From: a virus
IMG/VR virus record: IMGVR_UViG_3300024520_000327
Coordinates: 1 to 31,725 of that record
DNA: 31,725 bases
Strand: one strand, 5' to 3'
Shown here: positions 23,783 to 31,668 of the stretch, piece by piece
Numbering within the stretch: the stretch's first letter is position 1
How the letters are laid out: each line of letters starts with the position of its first letter
Translations under genes and position numbers: made by a program
The notes under the pieces: generated by a model
What the model saw: only the letters and a program-made list of their open reading frames with translations
Database searches by the model: none
Told to the model about the DNA's origin: nothing

Positions 23783-23815
23783 AAAACCACCTCATTTAAT
23801 GTGGTGGTTTTTTTT
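23783..23815. terminator. intrinsic terminator
   Basis: A nine-base stem (AAAACCACC, 23783-23791, with GGTGGTTTT, 23803-23811) around an 11-base loop, ending in a run of eight T (23808-23815). It follows the accessory protein and precedes the fibre gene by 11 bases. Confidence 0.75.
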
Positions 23816-23826
23816 ATACTAAAATC

Positions 23827-25281
23827 ATGAGTTTTAAAATTTACAGTTTAGGAAATCAAATCTTTGTAAAAGACAATGATAAAATCGAGGTTCCAGATCA
23901 TAAATCAAAGGTTAATGTTTGGCCTGTTAATTTGACACCAGGAAGTGAAAAATATACCATTGAATCACCTAAAATTGGTAAACAGATCGTTGAATTAGAT
24001 GATTTAGTTGATGAAAATGATGCAGCGTATACACTCTCTACATGGACCACTTTCTATACTACTGAAACGGGTTTTAAGACAACCGCGGGCGGCAGCGTGG
24101 TAATAAATCAAAATAATGCATCTTTAATTTTGGGAGGTGTTATTGATTCTTCGAAAGAATATTTTATTGATGGAATAATTGATTTAGGAACTACTGAAAT
24201 AATAGTTCCTGTTGGTGGGATTAACTTGCGTGGATTTAATTTTGATTTGAGTGGTTTAACTTCGTCTGAAGATAACTATACAATGTTTAAGTCTGAAACG
24301 GCTTTAATTGGGTCTGGTAATATGTTAATAGTTGATTTGTTTATGACTTCATCAGGAGTAGGATCAAAAGTGTATGATTTAACTGATTCTGATGGCTTCC
24401 ATGCAATAGAATTATCAAAATTAAATTATATTGATTGTACATCTTTAGGTACTATTGACGGCTACAGACAAGGTTTGGAAACGGAAACTGGTCGTTTTGG
24501 TGGTTCACCTTCGTTAACTTTACATGGTGCTTGGCTAGGCGGTTATAGGGTGACAACTTCAATTGTCAGAAACTTATCGGCATTAATGACAACATCTATT
24601 TTTGCAGAAGGTACAGCATTCACAATGCAAAGTAGATTTTTAACAGATATTAATTGTGATCTTCCTGCACTTGCATCATTTTTAGATTTCAATGATACGA
24701 ACTTCCCTAATCCTTCTACTTTAGAGCTTAGAGATACAATAATAACTAGGGATGGTTTGACTGTTCCTGAAGATACAAATCTTACCCCTAATATTTCATC
24801 ATCAAACTTGTCGTGTAGTTGGAAAGATAATAACGGAATACCTAATACTTTCGTTGGTGGAGTAGCTACAGTAACAACTGAAGTTTTAACCGTATTATCA
24901 TTTAACGTTCCTTCTGTTTTAAATGGAACATTTACTAATTCAGATTTACAGCACTTTGACTCACCTTCTAATGGTCAATTGAGGCACTTAGGAAGTAATC
25001 CCAGAGAATTCACTGTTAATTTTGACTTTGTTCTTGAGGGTGGCGCAAATGATGACTATAAGATAGAATTAGTTAAAAATGATGGTTCTGACGTTGTGGT
25101 TTATCAACAAACAAGAGTAATTAACAACCTTTCAGGAGGGCGAGATGTTGCTTATTTTACTGGATTGGCTAATGTTATTTTAGCTCAAAACGATTATGCC
25201 TTCTGGCAAGTAACGAACCTTTCAGACGGAAGTAATTGTACTTTAGAGCTTGATAGTACATATTCAATACAAGAACGTTAA
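23827..25281 (+). CDS. beta-rich fibre/tailspike-like virion protein
   Basis: 484 residues with few charges, rich in Ser, Thr and Asn and in short strands. Residues 100-330 look like a right-handed beta-helix (IILGGVIDSSKEYFIDG, VPVGGINLRGFNFDLSG and similar turns). Residues 330-484 form a jelly-roll-like C-terminal domain (FDSPSNGQLRHLG, SGGRDVAYFTG, NDYAFWQVTNLSD), a combination I associate with Bacteroidota phage structural proteins. Position after the capsid genes suggests a head fibre or a neck/tail fibre. No chaperone gene is obvious nearby. Function is inferred from architecture only. Confidence 0.5.
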   Translation: MSFKIYSLGNQIFVKDNDKIEVPDHKSKVNVWPVNLTPGSEKYTIESPKIGKQIVELDDLVDENDAAYTLSTWTTFYTTETGFKTTAGGSVVINQNNASLILGGVIDSSKEYFIDGIIDLGTTEIIVPVGGINLRGFNFDLSGLTSSEDNYTMFKSETALIGSGNMLIVDLFMTSSGVGSKVYDLTDSDGFHAIELSKLNYIDCTSLGTIDGYRQGLETETGRFGGSPSLTLHGAWLGGYRVTTSIVRNLSALMTTSIFAEGTAFTMQSRFLTDINCDLPALASFLDFNDTNFPNPSTLELRDTIITRDGLTVPEDTNLTPNISSSNLSCSWKDNNGIPNTFVGGVATVTTEVLTVLSFNVPSVLNGTFTNSDLQHFDSPSNGQLRHLGSNPREFTVNFDFVLEGGANDDYKIELVKNDGSDVVVYQQTRVINNLSGGRDVAYFTGLANVILAQNDYAFWQVTNLSDGSNCTLELDSTYSIQER

Positions 25282-25292
25282 AAAAAATAAGT

Positions 25293-25673
25293 ATGGGACT
25301 AATGAATCAGGCCAAACTAGACATTCAAGCAATCACAAGTGATTTGGATGGGTTCGGAACGGCTTTAACTTTTATTGCATTGAGTGCTGAAACTGCAAAC
25401 GTTGTTGGACTTCATGCAAAACATCATACTGGATTCAATGATATGGGTGAAGCTGTTAATTCATTAATTTCTAGTATTGCAATTTCTGAGCAATTTTTAA
25501 CTGATGCTGGTTATCCGGTACGTGATTCGAATGGTGAAGTTAGTTTGAAAAATCATAAGGTTAAAGCAATAGATTCAACTGGTGTTGAAAATACGTATGT
25601 TATTCGTGAATATTTCCCTGATGATACAGTTGGGTTAATTGTTTGTATATTGGGGACTTATAAAGCATCATAA
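25293..25673 (+). CDS. putative head-tail connector or neck protein
   Basis: 126 residues; an ATG at 25302 (MNQAKLDIQAI) is an alternative start. The N-terminal helix (LDIQAITSDLDGFG) is followed by strands, GLHAKHHTGFNDMGEAVNSL and a C-terminal beta segment (YFPDDTVGLIVCILGTY). Size, position after head proteins and before a tail-terminator-like gene point to a connector such as lambda FII, but the sequence evidence is weak. No other function is suggested. Confidence 0.35.
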   Translation: MGLMNQAKLDIQAITSDLDGFGTALTFIALSAETANVVGLHAKHHTGFNDMGEAVNSLISSIAISEQFLTDAGYPVRDSNGEVSLKNHKVKAIDSTGVENTYVIREYFPDDTVGLIVCILGTYKAS

Positions 25674-25674
25674 A

Positions 25675-27255
25675 ATGAGTGTAATTGTAAATCCTATTGG
25701 TCCACGTGCGTTTGAACTTATTCGAGATCGAGTTGGTGAAATTCTGATTGAAGAATTATCAAATCAATCTGCTATCTCTTACAATGAAAACTTAGATGCA
25801 ACAGTTTATATTGAAAGATCAATAGCATTTACTCCTGCTGAAATGCCTTGTGTTAATGTTACATTATCGCGTGGTGAATTTGATAATGCAACGATTTTAA
25901 AGAAAGTAGGAACCTACAATTATAATATCGATTGTTTTACACGTTCAGTAACAACAGATGAACAAGATGGTGACGCATTATCAATGTTTAAGCTGCACCA
26001 ATTAATGGGTGTTATTGATGCAATTTTATCTGATACTAAATATTTGACGCTTGGATTTGTACCCCCATTCATTTCGGGTGTTGCGGTTAATGAATTATCA
26101 ATTGCTGAACCTAAAAGAACTGAAGATTCTCATTCTGTTATGATGGGCCGACTATCATTAGTTGTAATGGTTCCTGAAAATGTTGAATTATTGGAAGGTG
26201 TTTTGATTGATGGATTCGATACACAAGTAAAGATTGGAGAAACTGAACAAGGATTTATTTATTCAGGTGATAATATACCCGTTCCACCTCCAACTGTTCC
26301 TGGTGGAAAAGTTTTCAATTCATTAAATGTTGAATTAGGTGAAGCACCTTCAGGTGGAATTTTCGTTGTTGATGATTCTCAGTACTTGATTAGTGATACA
26401 TATGGACAAACATTGTACAATGGAAGTTTACCGGCCACAAATTCATTAAATCAAACGATTCAAGATTCAGTTATAACAAATTCAGATGTATCATATACTA
26501 AAAATGTTTTTGCTGAAGATTCATTGATTGTTCCAGATGAAGATATTACATTGAATAGTGGTGTATTTTTAACAAAACCATCTGTAAAAGATCAGGATAT
26601 TATTCTACAAGATCAGAATTCAGATCCAATTGTTCCTGATTCAATTGCTGGAAATACTATTACTGTTAATGTTCCAGTAGGCAGTTCAGGGACAGGTGAT
26701 ACAATATTAAAAACAGGGGAAACAATATCATATGGAACGGGTTCTGATGGTGACGAACAAAGAGGCCGTGAAGTTGATTTGGATACATTGTCAAGCAATA
26801 ACCCGTTTGGTAATACTAATCGCTTTACTGATGAATTAGGACTAGGCGTATATGCAAATGATATTGCAATCGATTGGACAACATTTAACGGTGATACTGT
26901 TTTGGGTTATTATAGAAGTCCACATTTATTAACTGGAGGGGATTTTGCGTATGCATTAGATTTTTGTCTAAACACATTTACAACTGGTGGTTTTACTGGT
27001 TGGCATCAAGCAAATGAAAATGAATTAAGAAATATTCGACGTCCACTAATGGGTGCATACTTCGATTATCCACCGTTCAATATTCCTACAGGTAGATTCT
27101 TTCATACTAGCACAACAAATCCAGATGTTACAACTACATCGATGTACCACAACTATCAAAATTATAGATTTCAAACGTTCTCAAAAACATCAAATGCGGG
27201 ATTGAAGCCTGTACCAGTTAGAGTTTTTACAGTGACGGGAACAGTACTTACATAA
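25675..27255 (+). CDS. tail-terminator-like protein fused to fibre stalk and lectin-like domain
   Basis: 526 residues from the ATG at 25675; the frame opens upstream inside the previous gene. Residues 1-195 resemble tail terminator/minor tail proteins (IRDRVGEILIEELSNQSAIS, VYIERSIAFTPAEMPCVNVT). A Pro-rich hinge at about 212-217 (VPPPTV) leads to a beta stalk (about 220-360). Residues 365-526 resemble a DUF1566/Lcl-type C-type-lectin domain: NRFTDELGLGVYANDIAIDW, GGFTGWHQANENELRN and a terminal KPVPVRVFTVTG. The lectin part would let the neck or tail contact host or surface glycans. No reverse transcriptase or template repeat is present. Confidence 0.6.
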   Translation: MSVIVNPIGPRAFELIRDRVGEILIEELSNQSAISYNENLDATVYIERSIAFTPAEMPCVNVTLSRGEFDNATILKKVGTYNYNIDCFTRSVTTDEQDGDALSMFKLHQLMGVIDAILSDTKYLTLGFVPPFISGVAVNELSIAEPKRTEDSHSVMMGRLSLVVMVPENVELLEGVLIDGFDTQVKIGETEQGFIYSGDNIPVPPPTVPGGKVFNSLNVELGEAPSGGIFVVDDSQYLISDTYGQTLYNGSLPATNSLNQTIQDSVITNSDVSYTKNVFAEDSLIVPDEDITLNSGVFLTKPSVKDQDIILQDQNSDPIVPDSIAGNTITVNVPVGSSGTGDTILKTGETISYGTGSDGDEQRGREVDLDTLSSNNPFGNTNRFTDELGLGVYANDIAIDWTTFNGDTVLGYYRSPHLLTGGDFAYALDFCLNTFTTGGFTGWHQANENELRNIRRPLMGAYFDYPPFNIPTGRFFHTSTTNPDVTTTSMYHNYQNYRFQTFSKTSNAGLKPVPVRVFTVTGTVLT

Positions 27256-27284
27256 AAAAAAGTTAACCAATAAATTCAAATAAA

Positions 27285-27407
27285 ATGGAAGAAGTAAAAG
27301 TAGTATCAGAAAGTGTTGAGTATATTTTCGAATTCGACACACCGCCAACAGAAGCAGAAATAAATGAAGCAATGGATACGATTGGAGGAAGGCCAAAAAG
27401 ATCGTAA
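27285..27407 (+). CDS. 40-residue hypothetical protein
   Basis: The ATG at 27285 opens a 40-codon acidic frame (MEEVKVVSESVEYIFEFDTP, ending GGRPKRS) whose stop TAA overlaps the next ATG by one base (TAATG), supporting real translation. The A-rich leader is typical of this phage. No family is recognised. Confidence 0.5.
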   Translation: MEEVKVVSESVEYIFEFDTPPTEAEINEAMDTIGGRPKRS

Positions 27408-27742
27408 TGAGAGCGTTCAAAATATATGTAGTGTTAACTATTATAGGTTTGTTATTCCGTTTATTTTGGGATTTAAATCATTGTTATCATTGGGTAAAAG
27501 ATGGTGATTTTTACTTTGGTGTCGGTTTTGCTCTTATATTTATCGCTGGAGCAATATACATTGATAGCACAAAAACCAAAGGGTGGTCAAAAGTATTCAC
27601 TAGATTTGCATTATTTACAGCTATATCAAACCTATGTGATGAAGTCCTTTTCAATCCATTCATTCCTTCATGGCAAGAATGGGTGACGGCTTTAGCAGTT
27701 TTGATTGGTGTTTATATTTACGATAGAAAAAAGAATAAATGA
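27407..27742 (+). CDS. small membrane protein, lysis module
   Basis: 111 residues with about four hydrophobic segments (IYVVLTIIGLLFRLFW, YFGVGFALIFIAGAIYID, and two in the C-terminal half ending in DRKKNK). It overlaps the putative holin gene by 4 bases and the preceding small gene by 1, so it forms part of a lysis-type cluster. It could be an antiholin or second holin, which is inferred from context alone. Confidence 0.45.
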   Translation: MRAFKIYVVLTIIGLLFRLFWDLNHCYHWVKDGDFYFGVGFALIFIAGAIYIDSTKTKGWSKVFTRFALFTAISNLCDEVLFNPFIPSWQEWVTALAVLIGVYIYDRKKNK

Positions 27743-28035
27743 GTTGGGTTGAGGAAACGGGTTGGAAACTGGGTATATTTTTAGCGGGGTGTGCTGGTGC
27801 TGTAGCATCATTTTTGAACCCTCAAAAACTTAAATGGTACGAAAGGATGCTAACTATATTTGTGGGTGGTATTTCAGCAATGTACATAACGCCATTCACA
27901 GTGAGTGTTGTTAGTGGTTTTCATGATGTAAGTTCAAGTGCGCAATTATTCTTAGGGTTTCTAATTGGATACTCTGGATTAAAGTCTATTGAACTGGCCA
28001 TTGTAGAAGTCAAGAAACGATTTAAAAAGAAATGA
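27739..28035 (+). CDS. putative holin
   Basis: 98 residues with three hydrophobic segments (LGIFLAGCAGAVASFL, LTIFVGGISAMYITPF, AQLFLGFLIGYSGLKS) and a basic tail ending KKRFKKK, the layout of small holins. It is the last plus-strand gene before a strong terminator and directly overlaps another small membrane protein. An endolysin gene is not seen in the window, so lysis must use one encoded elsewhere. Holin sequences diverge quickly, so this is a topology call. Confidence 0.55.
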   Translation: MSWVEETGWKLGIFLAGCAGAVASFLNPQKLKWYERMLTIFVGGISAMYITPFTVSVVSGFHDVSSSAQLFLGFLIGYSGLKSIELAIVEVKKRFKKK

Positions 28036-28038
28036 TAA

Positions 28039-28068
28039 AAAAAGGGTATCCATATGGATACCCTTTTT
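28039..28068. terminator. bidirectional terminator between convergent genes
   Basis: A 30-base palindrome with core GGGTATCCATATGGATACCC, flanked by A and T runs, lies in the 48-base gap between the holin-like gene and the convergent RecT-like gene. It works as a terminator for both strands. Confidence 0.9.
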
Positions 28069-28083
28069 CATTATGAGATAATT

Positions 28084-28725
28084 CTAAATCATTTCTTCAT
28101 TCTCTTCATCAACAACAACTGCATCTGGAATTTCTTCATTCATCTCTTGAACTGCATTTGGAACTTCATGGTTTTTGATATCAACATTCTCTTCAACTGA
28201 ATGCATACCCTGCAAAATATCTGGTGCATGTAAACGTCCAAAAAATGCTGCAGCTCGATATGAAAGCATTAATTCAGGCATTGTTTTCCATTTACTCCCG
28301 GCTTTATTTACCCAACCTTCATCAATTGCCATTTTCATGGTGATCTTAGGTCCTTTCATATCAGATCCATCACTTTTATCCTTACTTGTAGCGAAGCATC
28401 CCCATCCTTGAGTTCCTTCAGTTCCAAAATACACGAATTTGATACGTTCGAAACGTCCACAACTGTTCAAAGCTGCAATTATAAACGATGAACTCCATGA
28501 TGGTTTTCCGTGGATAACGTTCATGTTCTGCATCACCATGATTGGTGATGAACCAGTTCTATTGGCCATTTCCAATGCGATCATTGTATTTGAAACATTT
28601 TTTTGATATTCCTTTGGAACCAGTGTTGATTCACTCAACATCTTCGCTACTCTTTGCGCCTCTTCAAATGATTTAGGTGTTGAAAATACACTTGATTCTG
28701 GTCGTTTTTCTAATTCGTTGTTCAT
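28084..28725 (-). CDS. RecT-like single-strand annealing protein
   Basis: 213 residues from the ATG at 28725 (MNNELEKRP); the more distant in-frame ATG at 28764 lacks the A-rich leader. The body has the pattern of phage RecT-type annealing proteins: NTMIALEMANRTGSSPIMVM, GKPSWSSSFIIAAL and WKTMPELMLSYRAAAFFGRL, with an acidic C-terminus. It would promote strand annealing in phage replication or recombination. It is encoded on the opposite strand from the late genes, consistent with the early region. The 116 bases upstream show no clear promoter; the next element is an attC-like site. Confidence 0.62.
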   Translation of the reverse strand: MNNELEKRPESSVFSTPKSFEEAQRVAKMLSESTLVPKEYQKNVSNTMIALEMANRTGSSPIMVMQNMNVIHGKPSWSSSFIIAALNSCGRFERIKFVYFGTEGTQGWGCFATSKDKSDGSDMKGPKITMKMAIDEGWVNKAGSKWKTMPELMLSYRAAAFFGRLHAPDILQGMHSVEENVDIKNHEVPNAVQEMNEEIPDAVVVDEENEEMI

Positions 28726-28841
28726 TTTATTTGTTTTAAATTGTTGATGCGAGTGTTTGCCCACTATTTAGAATAAGTTTGGTAATTGTTTTTTTACTTC
28801 TGAAAATAAAAGGGCTTGCGGAACTCCCATTGATTTAAACT

Positions 28842-28895
28842 GCTTATAACAGTTGCTAGAAAACATTGAAACGATTTCCTAGCTTTGTGTTAGGC
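28842..28895 (-). repeat. attC-like imperfect inverted repeat 1
   Basis: On the minus strand it reads GCCTAACACAAAGC, then GCTAG-type arms, and ends CAACTGTTATAAGC. GCCTAAC is a perfect R'' box (RYYYAAC) lying 2 bases after the stop of the zinc-ribbon gene. GCTAG (28855-28859) pairs with CTAGC (28879-28883), with a short loop region containing CATTGAAACG and one bulged base. Ends (TAACA/TGTTA) also pair. Confidence 0.5.
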
Positions 28896-28896
28896 G

Positions 28897-29100
28897 TTAT
28901 TTAAGCGTTACTTTAAACTCCGTCTTTTTGCATTTAACACAGCGTCTTTCTGTTGTGCTTGCGTAGTCGTGTTCCATTATCCCAAATCCTTTATTTCTCC
29001 AATCGTGGGTGCATTTGCGTTGTTTGTACCATCTAAAAACAACGCCTAACAATGTATAAAAAACATTGCTATTATTGTGTATTCTGTAAATTGCGTGCAT
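28897..29100 (-). CDS. small zinc-ribbon-like cassette protein
   Basis: Up to 67 residues. The ATG at 29100 lies inside the upstream attC-like repeat, so the true start is uncertain; a TTG at 29052 (51 residues) is an in-frame candidate at the repeat's end. The product has CTHDW and later RRCVKCKKTEF, a short Cys/His pattern like that at the C-terminus of the membrane protein at 263. It stands alone between two attC-like sites, as a one-gene cassette. Function unknown; metal binding is inferred from spacing. Confidence 0.4.
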   Translation of the reverse strand: MHAIYRIHNNSNVFYTLLGVVFRWYKQRKCTHDWRNKGFGIMEHDYASTTERRCVKCKKTEFKVTLK

Positions 29101-29171
29101 CTTTTAAAGTTTTATTTATTATTAAATATTCAGACTATCAATCGCAACGTTTCTTATACTCAACGTTACCC
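29044..29171 (-). repeat. attC-like imperfect inverted repeat 2 (long form)
   Basis: The R' box GTTAGGC (minus strand; GCCTAAC at 29044-29050 on plus) is perfect. GTATAAAAAACATTGC (29054-29069) pairs with GCAACGTTTCTTATAC (29144-29159) at 13 of 16 positions. The distal R'' (GGGTAAC, minus) is degenerate. It follows the radical-SAM-like gene's stop by 35 bases, the normal gene-then-attC order. Confidence 0.5.
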
Positions 29172-29206
29172 ACAATATTTTTAAAAAGGCCACCACTCAT
29201 ACGTTC

Positions 29207-29980
29207 TTACTCTTGTTTTATATTAATTCCACACATTTCTAAACAACTACTACATTTGCCAAAAAAAGTTTTTCTATTGTATTTACTAACATAACATTCT
29301 TTCCCTATGAATTTAGTTTTACTTATATTAATAATTCCTTTTTTAACTAATTGATTTGATTTAAAAACCCTAAAAACAGTATCTAATACTTTGTACTTTT
29401 TAAATAGTTCTTCTTGAATTAAACTTTTTTGTAAACCTATTTTGTTATCTATGTTAAAATCACACGAAACAACTCTTAAAATAGATTTGCAATAAGGCTT
29501 TATTCTTTCATATTCAGAAAGGCAACTATTTAATAAAACAGATTCATCTAAAGCACTAACCGATGTGTTTATACAAATGTTTAATTTTGAAATTCTATTT
29601 AATTGATTTAATGTTAATTTATTCCAGTGTCTTGTTATAATTACAATTTCTTTTTTTATCCCTTTTAGTTTTTCTAAAATAGTTATTGTGTGTTCCCAAT
29701 TCTCAGAAGGATCACCATTAGAGCCTATTCTAATAAATGGTAAATCTACATTATTAATATCTTTTATTATTTTAATAATATGTTTTTCGTTTTTAAAGCC
29801 TCTTAATACATTTACAGAAAAATCATACCCGTATTTTTTAGCTATTCTAGCAGAATAACAATCATTATAGCATCCTTTCTTATTATCTTTTAAACCAGTT
29901 TTACACCCAAATACGGTATCTAAAGAATAAATACCCCTACCATTTTTAGTAAGGGTAATATATTTACTGTATTCTCTCAT
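29207..29980 (-). CDS. radical-SAM-like iron-sulfur protein (DUF5131-like)
   Basis: 257 residues. The N-terminus has FGCKTGL and then GCYNDCYSARIAKKYG, so cysteines 26, 37 and 41 could hold a cluster, but the spacing is not the canonical CxxxCxxC. The core looks like a TIM-barrel of radical-SAM type: FIRIGSNGDPSENWEHT (GDPSE at 89-93), then IVIITRHWNKLT and ICINTSVSALD. The C-terminus has C229 and CSSCLEMC (243-250), as for an auxiliary cluster. It overlaps the GNAT-methyltransferase stop by one base (TAATG), so the two are co-translated and probably act together, perhaps in DNA hypermodification. Base use is more AT-rich than in the phage genes. Confidence 0.5.
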   Translation of the reverse strand: MREYSKYITLTKNGRGIYSLDTVFGCKTGLKDNKKGCYNDCYSARIAKKYGYDFSVNVLRGFKNEKHIIKIIKDINNVDLPFIRIGSNGDPSENWEHTITILEKLKGIKKEIVIITRHWNKLTLNQLNRISKLNICINTSVSALDESVLLNSCLSEYERIKPYCKSILRVVSCDFNIDNKIGLQKSLIQEELFKKYKVLDTVFRVFKSNQLVKKGIINISKTKFIGKECYVSKYNRKTFFGKCSSCLEMCGINIKQE

Positions 29981-31326
29981 TATAATCTACCAATATTAGG
30001 ATATAACTCTTTAATTTTTTTCATGTCTCCCTTGTAAAAAACTAATACTTTTTGTTCTGCTTTAGGTATTTTTCTAAAGTGTAATGTTCTTTTAGCTTGT
30101 GCAAATCTAGTAAACTCACTTTCAAGATAAACAGCCTTATTGTAAATATGTAACCCTTGTTCTTTAAAAAATATTTCATGATCTGCTTCTGCTCCTAAAT
30201 AAGCACCAGAACCATCCCTACTATCTCCAACAATAACAACAAAGAAACAATTATTGTTTAGTTTTTCAATGGTTTTTTTATAACCATTAAATAAAGATTC
30301 TCTAAAGTTTTCGTAAGAACCTAAACTATCTATATCTCCCTCTGCTTTATTACCATTTTCATCAACATAGCTTTCTATTCTATAATATGGAGGACAAGCA
30401 AAAGCTAAATCAAAATTTTGCTTAGGTACGTATTTAGAACTGTCTGCCTGAATCCATCTAGTTCTATAAAAATCAGAACATAATTTATTATTTGCATCAC
30501 ATTGATTTTGCCTTAATTCAGTAGCTAAATATTCGTAATCGTTAGCACCCGAAACAAAGCCCATTTGAACACCGCCACCAAATGGATTGTAAACTCTAAC
30601 CCCATTTTCAGGCATAAATAATCTTAAAATTAACTCGCAAGTAGTAGGGTCTAATACTGATGCGTTACCGTTTGTAGACTTTCCTGTTACCACATTAGAA
30701 AAACCGCTAGAACCCTGCCAACATCCTTTTCTAGTTGCAAATTTAGGGTCTATAACTCCATGTTTTTCTCCAGCTTCTTCTATTTTTTTATTCCATTCCC
30801 TTTTTATCTTCAACCATAAACCACTAGTAGACCTCCATATATTTGTCATTGATAAATGAGATAGCTCTTTAAGTCTAACGTCTTTTAGTTCTCCATGTAC
30901 TATGTAGTGCCAATCGTTTTTTACTAACCAAGTTTTAAAACCAAGTTTTTTAAATACTTTAGGTGTTTCTAAATGATGCTTTGTAGAAACAGTCATTATC
31001 ATAGGGTAACCAAATGTGTTACACTCTATTATTTTGTTTACCATATCAGAATATATGTCTACATCTGTTTTTTCTGGATACATAGAAGATTGTAAAAGAC
31101 AAAATTCTTTAGCATCGTGATTTATCTCGAAAGTAAAAAAACCACTAAAATCATCATTTATTTTAAGAATAATAGCAGAATGTATTTGCATATTCTTTCG
31201 AGCTGCTCTGTGTGCTATTTTGTCTATTAAAGCTAGTTTAGTAACTTCTTCTTCATAACCAGAACCAATAACAGAGTCTACTTTTATTATTTCTACTTTG
31301 TCTTTAAATAATTTTGTTTGTTTCAT
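29980..31326 (-). CDS. GNAT-like domain fused to DNA-methyltransferase-like domain
   Basis: 448 residues. Residues 1-150 have a GNAT-like layout ending in GYPMIMTVSTKHHLETPKVF, KKLGFKTWLVKNDWHY. Residues 155-448 form a methyltransferase: YNPFGGGVQMGF (246-257) is the SAM-binding motif I and FACPPYYRIE (309-318) is motif IV, with Cys in place of the usual Asp, Asn or Ser before PPY. Strand VVIVGDSRD follows. In the cassette it is the promoter-side gene, with the radical-SAM-like gene after it. It may modify a DNA base, in analogy to Mu Mom, which has a GNAT fold. An ordinary orphan methyltransferase is the alternative. Confidence 0.65.
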   Translation of the reverse strand: MKQTKLFKDKVEIIKVDSVIGSGYEEEVTKLALIDKIAHRAARKNMQIHSAIILKINDDFSGFFTFEINHDAKEFCLLQSSMYPEKTDVDIYSDMVNKIIECNTFGYPMIMTVSTKHHLETPKVFKKLGFKTWLVKNDWHYIVHGELKDVRLKELSHLSMTNIWRSTSGLWLKIKREWNKKIEEAGEKHGVIDPKFATRKGCWQGSSGFSNVVTGKSTNGNASVLDPTTCELILRLFMPENGVRVYNPFGGGVQMGFVSGANDYEYLATELRQNQCDANNKLCSDFYRTRWIQADSSKYVPKQNFDLAFACPPYYRIESYVDENGNKAEGDIDSLGSYENFRESLFNGYKKTIEKLNNNCFFVVIVGDSRDGSGAYLGAEADHEIFFKEQGLHIYNKAVYLESEFTRFAQAKRTLHFRKIPKAEQKVLVFYKGDMKKIKELYPNIGRL

Positions 31327-31399
31327 AATTCTTTAATTTTATTATTTTATTAATATTTTAGTTCGTTCCTCACTAATTGCCCTTTTTAAAAATACAGAT

Positions 31400-31451
31400 G
31401 GCTAACAACGTATAAAGTGCATTAAAACGCACCTTATACAATGCGTTTCGC
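31400..31451 (-). repeat. attC-like imperfect inverted repeat 3
   Basis: GTATAAAGTGC (31410-31420) pairs with GCACCTTATAC (31429-31439) at 10 of 11 positions around ATTAAAAC. The minus strand ends CGTTGTTAGCC, giving R' GTTAGCC, one base off GTTRRRY. The preceding gene's stop (TAA) lies within the repeat, as is common in integron cassettes. Confidence 0.5.
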
Positions 31452-31568
31452 GTGGCCTACTTCACGTATTGTTTTTAGCACTAAATATTCTGAGCAATCA
31501 GCCTGAAGACAGAGCCATTTAGGATGTGGCCCTGCTACTAAATTTTTGTTGCAATTAGTGCAAATCAT
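31434..31568 (-). CDS. 44-residue zinc-ribbon cassette protein
   Basis: Start at the ATG at 31568 (MICTNCNKNLVAG), which has an A-rich leader; the frame opens further up to 31631. Cysteines at 3, 6, 20 and 25 give a CxxC...CxxxxC ribbon, likely binding one zinc. It is flanked by attC-like sites on both sides and shares this layout with the zinc-ribbon gene at 28897. Function is unknown. Confidence 0.45.
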   Translation of the reverse strand: MICTNCNKNLVAGPHPKWLCLQADCSEYLVLKTIREVGHAKRIV

Positions 31569-31668
31569 TGTATTTGTTTTAGTCGGATTTATCCGAAGGG
31601 TTTTCTGAACTATCATTGTCGGGTAGTTCAATCCCGATGAAGTTTAAATTTCTATTTGTCTTAACTTA

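Noticed and set aside
25675-27255. Diversity-generating retroelement target
   Set aside because: The lectin-like domain fits, but no reverse transcriptase, template repeat or accessory gene is visible in the window.
28039-28068. Operator reading of the 30-base palindrome
   Set aside because: It lies between two convergent gene ends and has flanking A and T runs, so a bidirectional terminator is the simpler reading.
28880-28887. TAGCTTTG, an exact -7 match on the plus strand
   Set aside because: It is part of the attC-like repeat arm and has no plus-strand gene downstream.
28726-29206. tRNA or other structured RNA gene
   Set aside because: No cloverleaf or tRNA end motifs are seen; the folding signal comes from the attC-like repeats.
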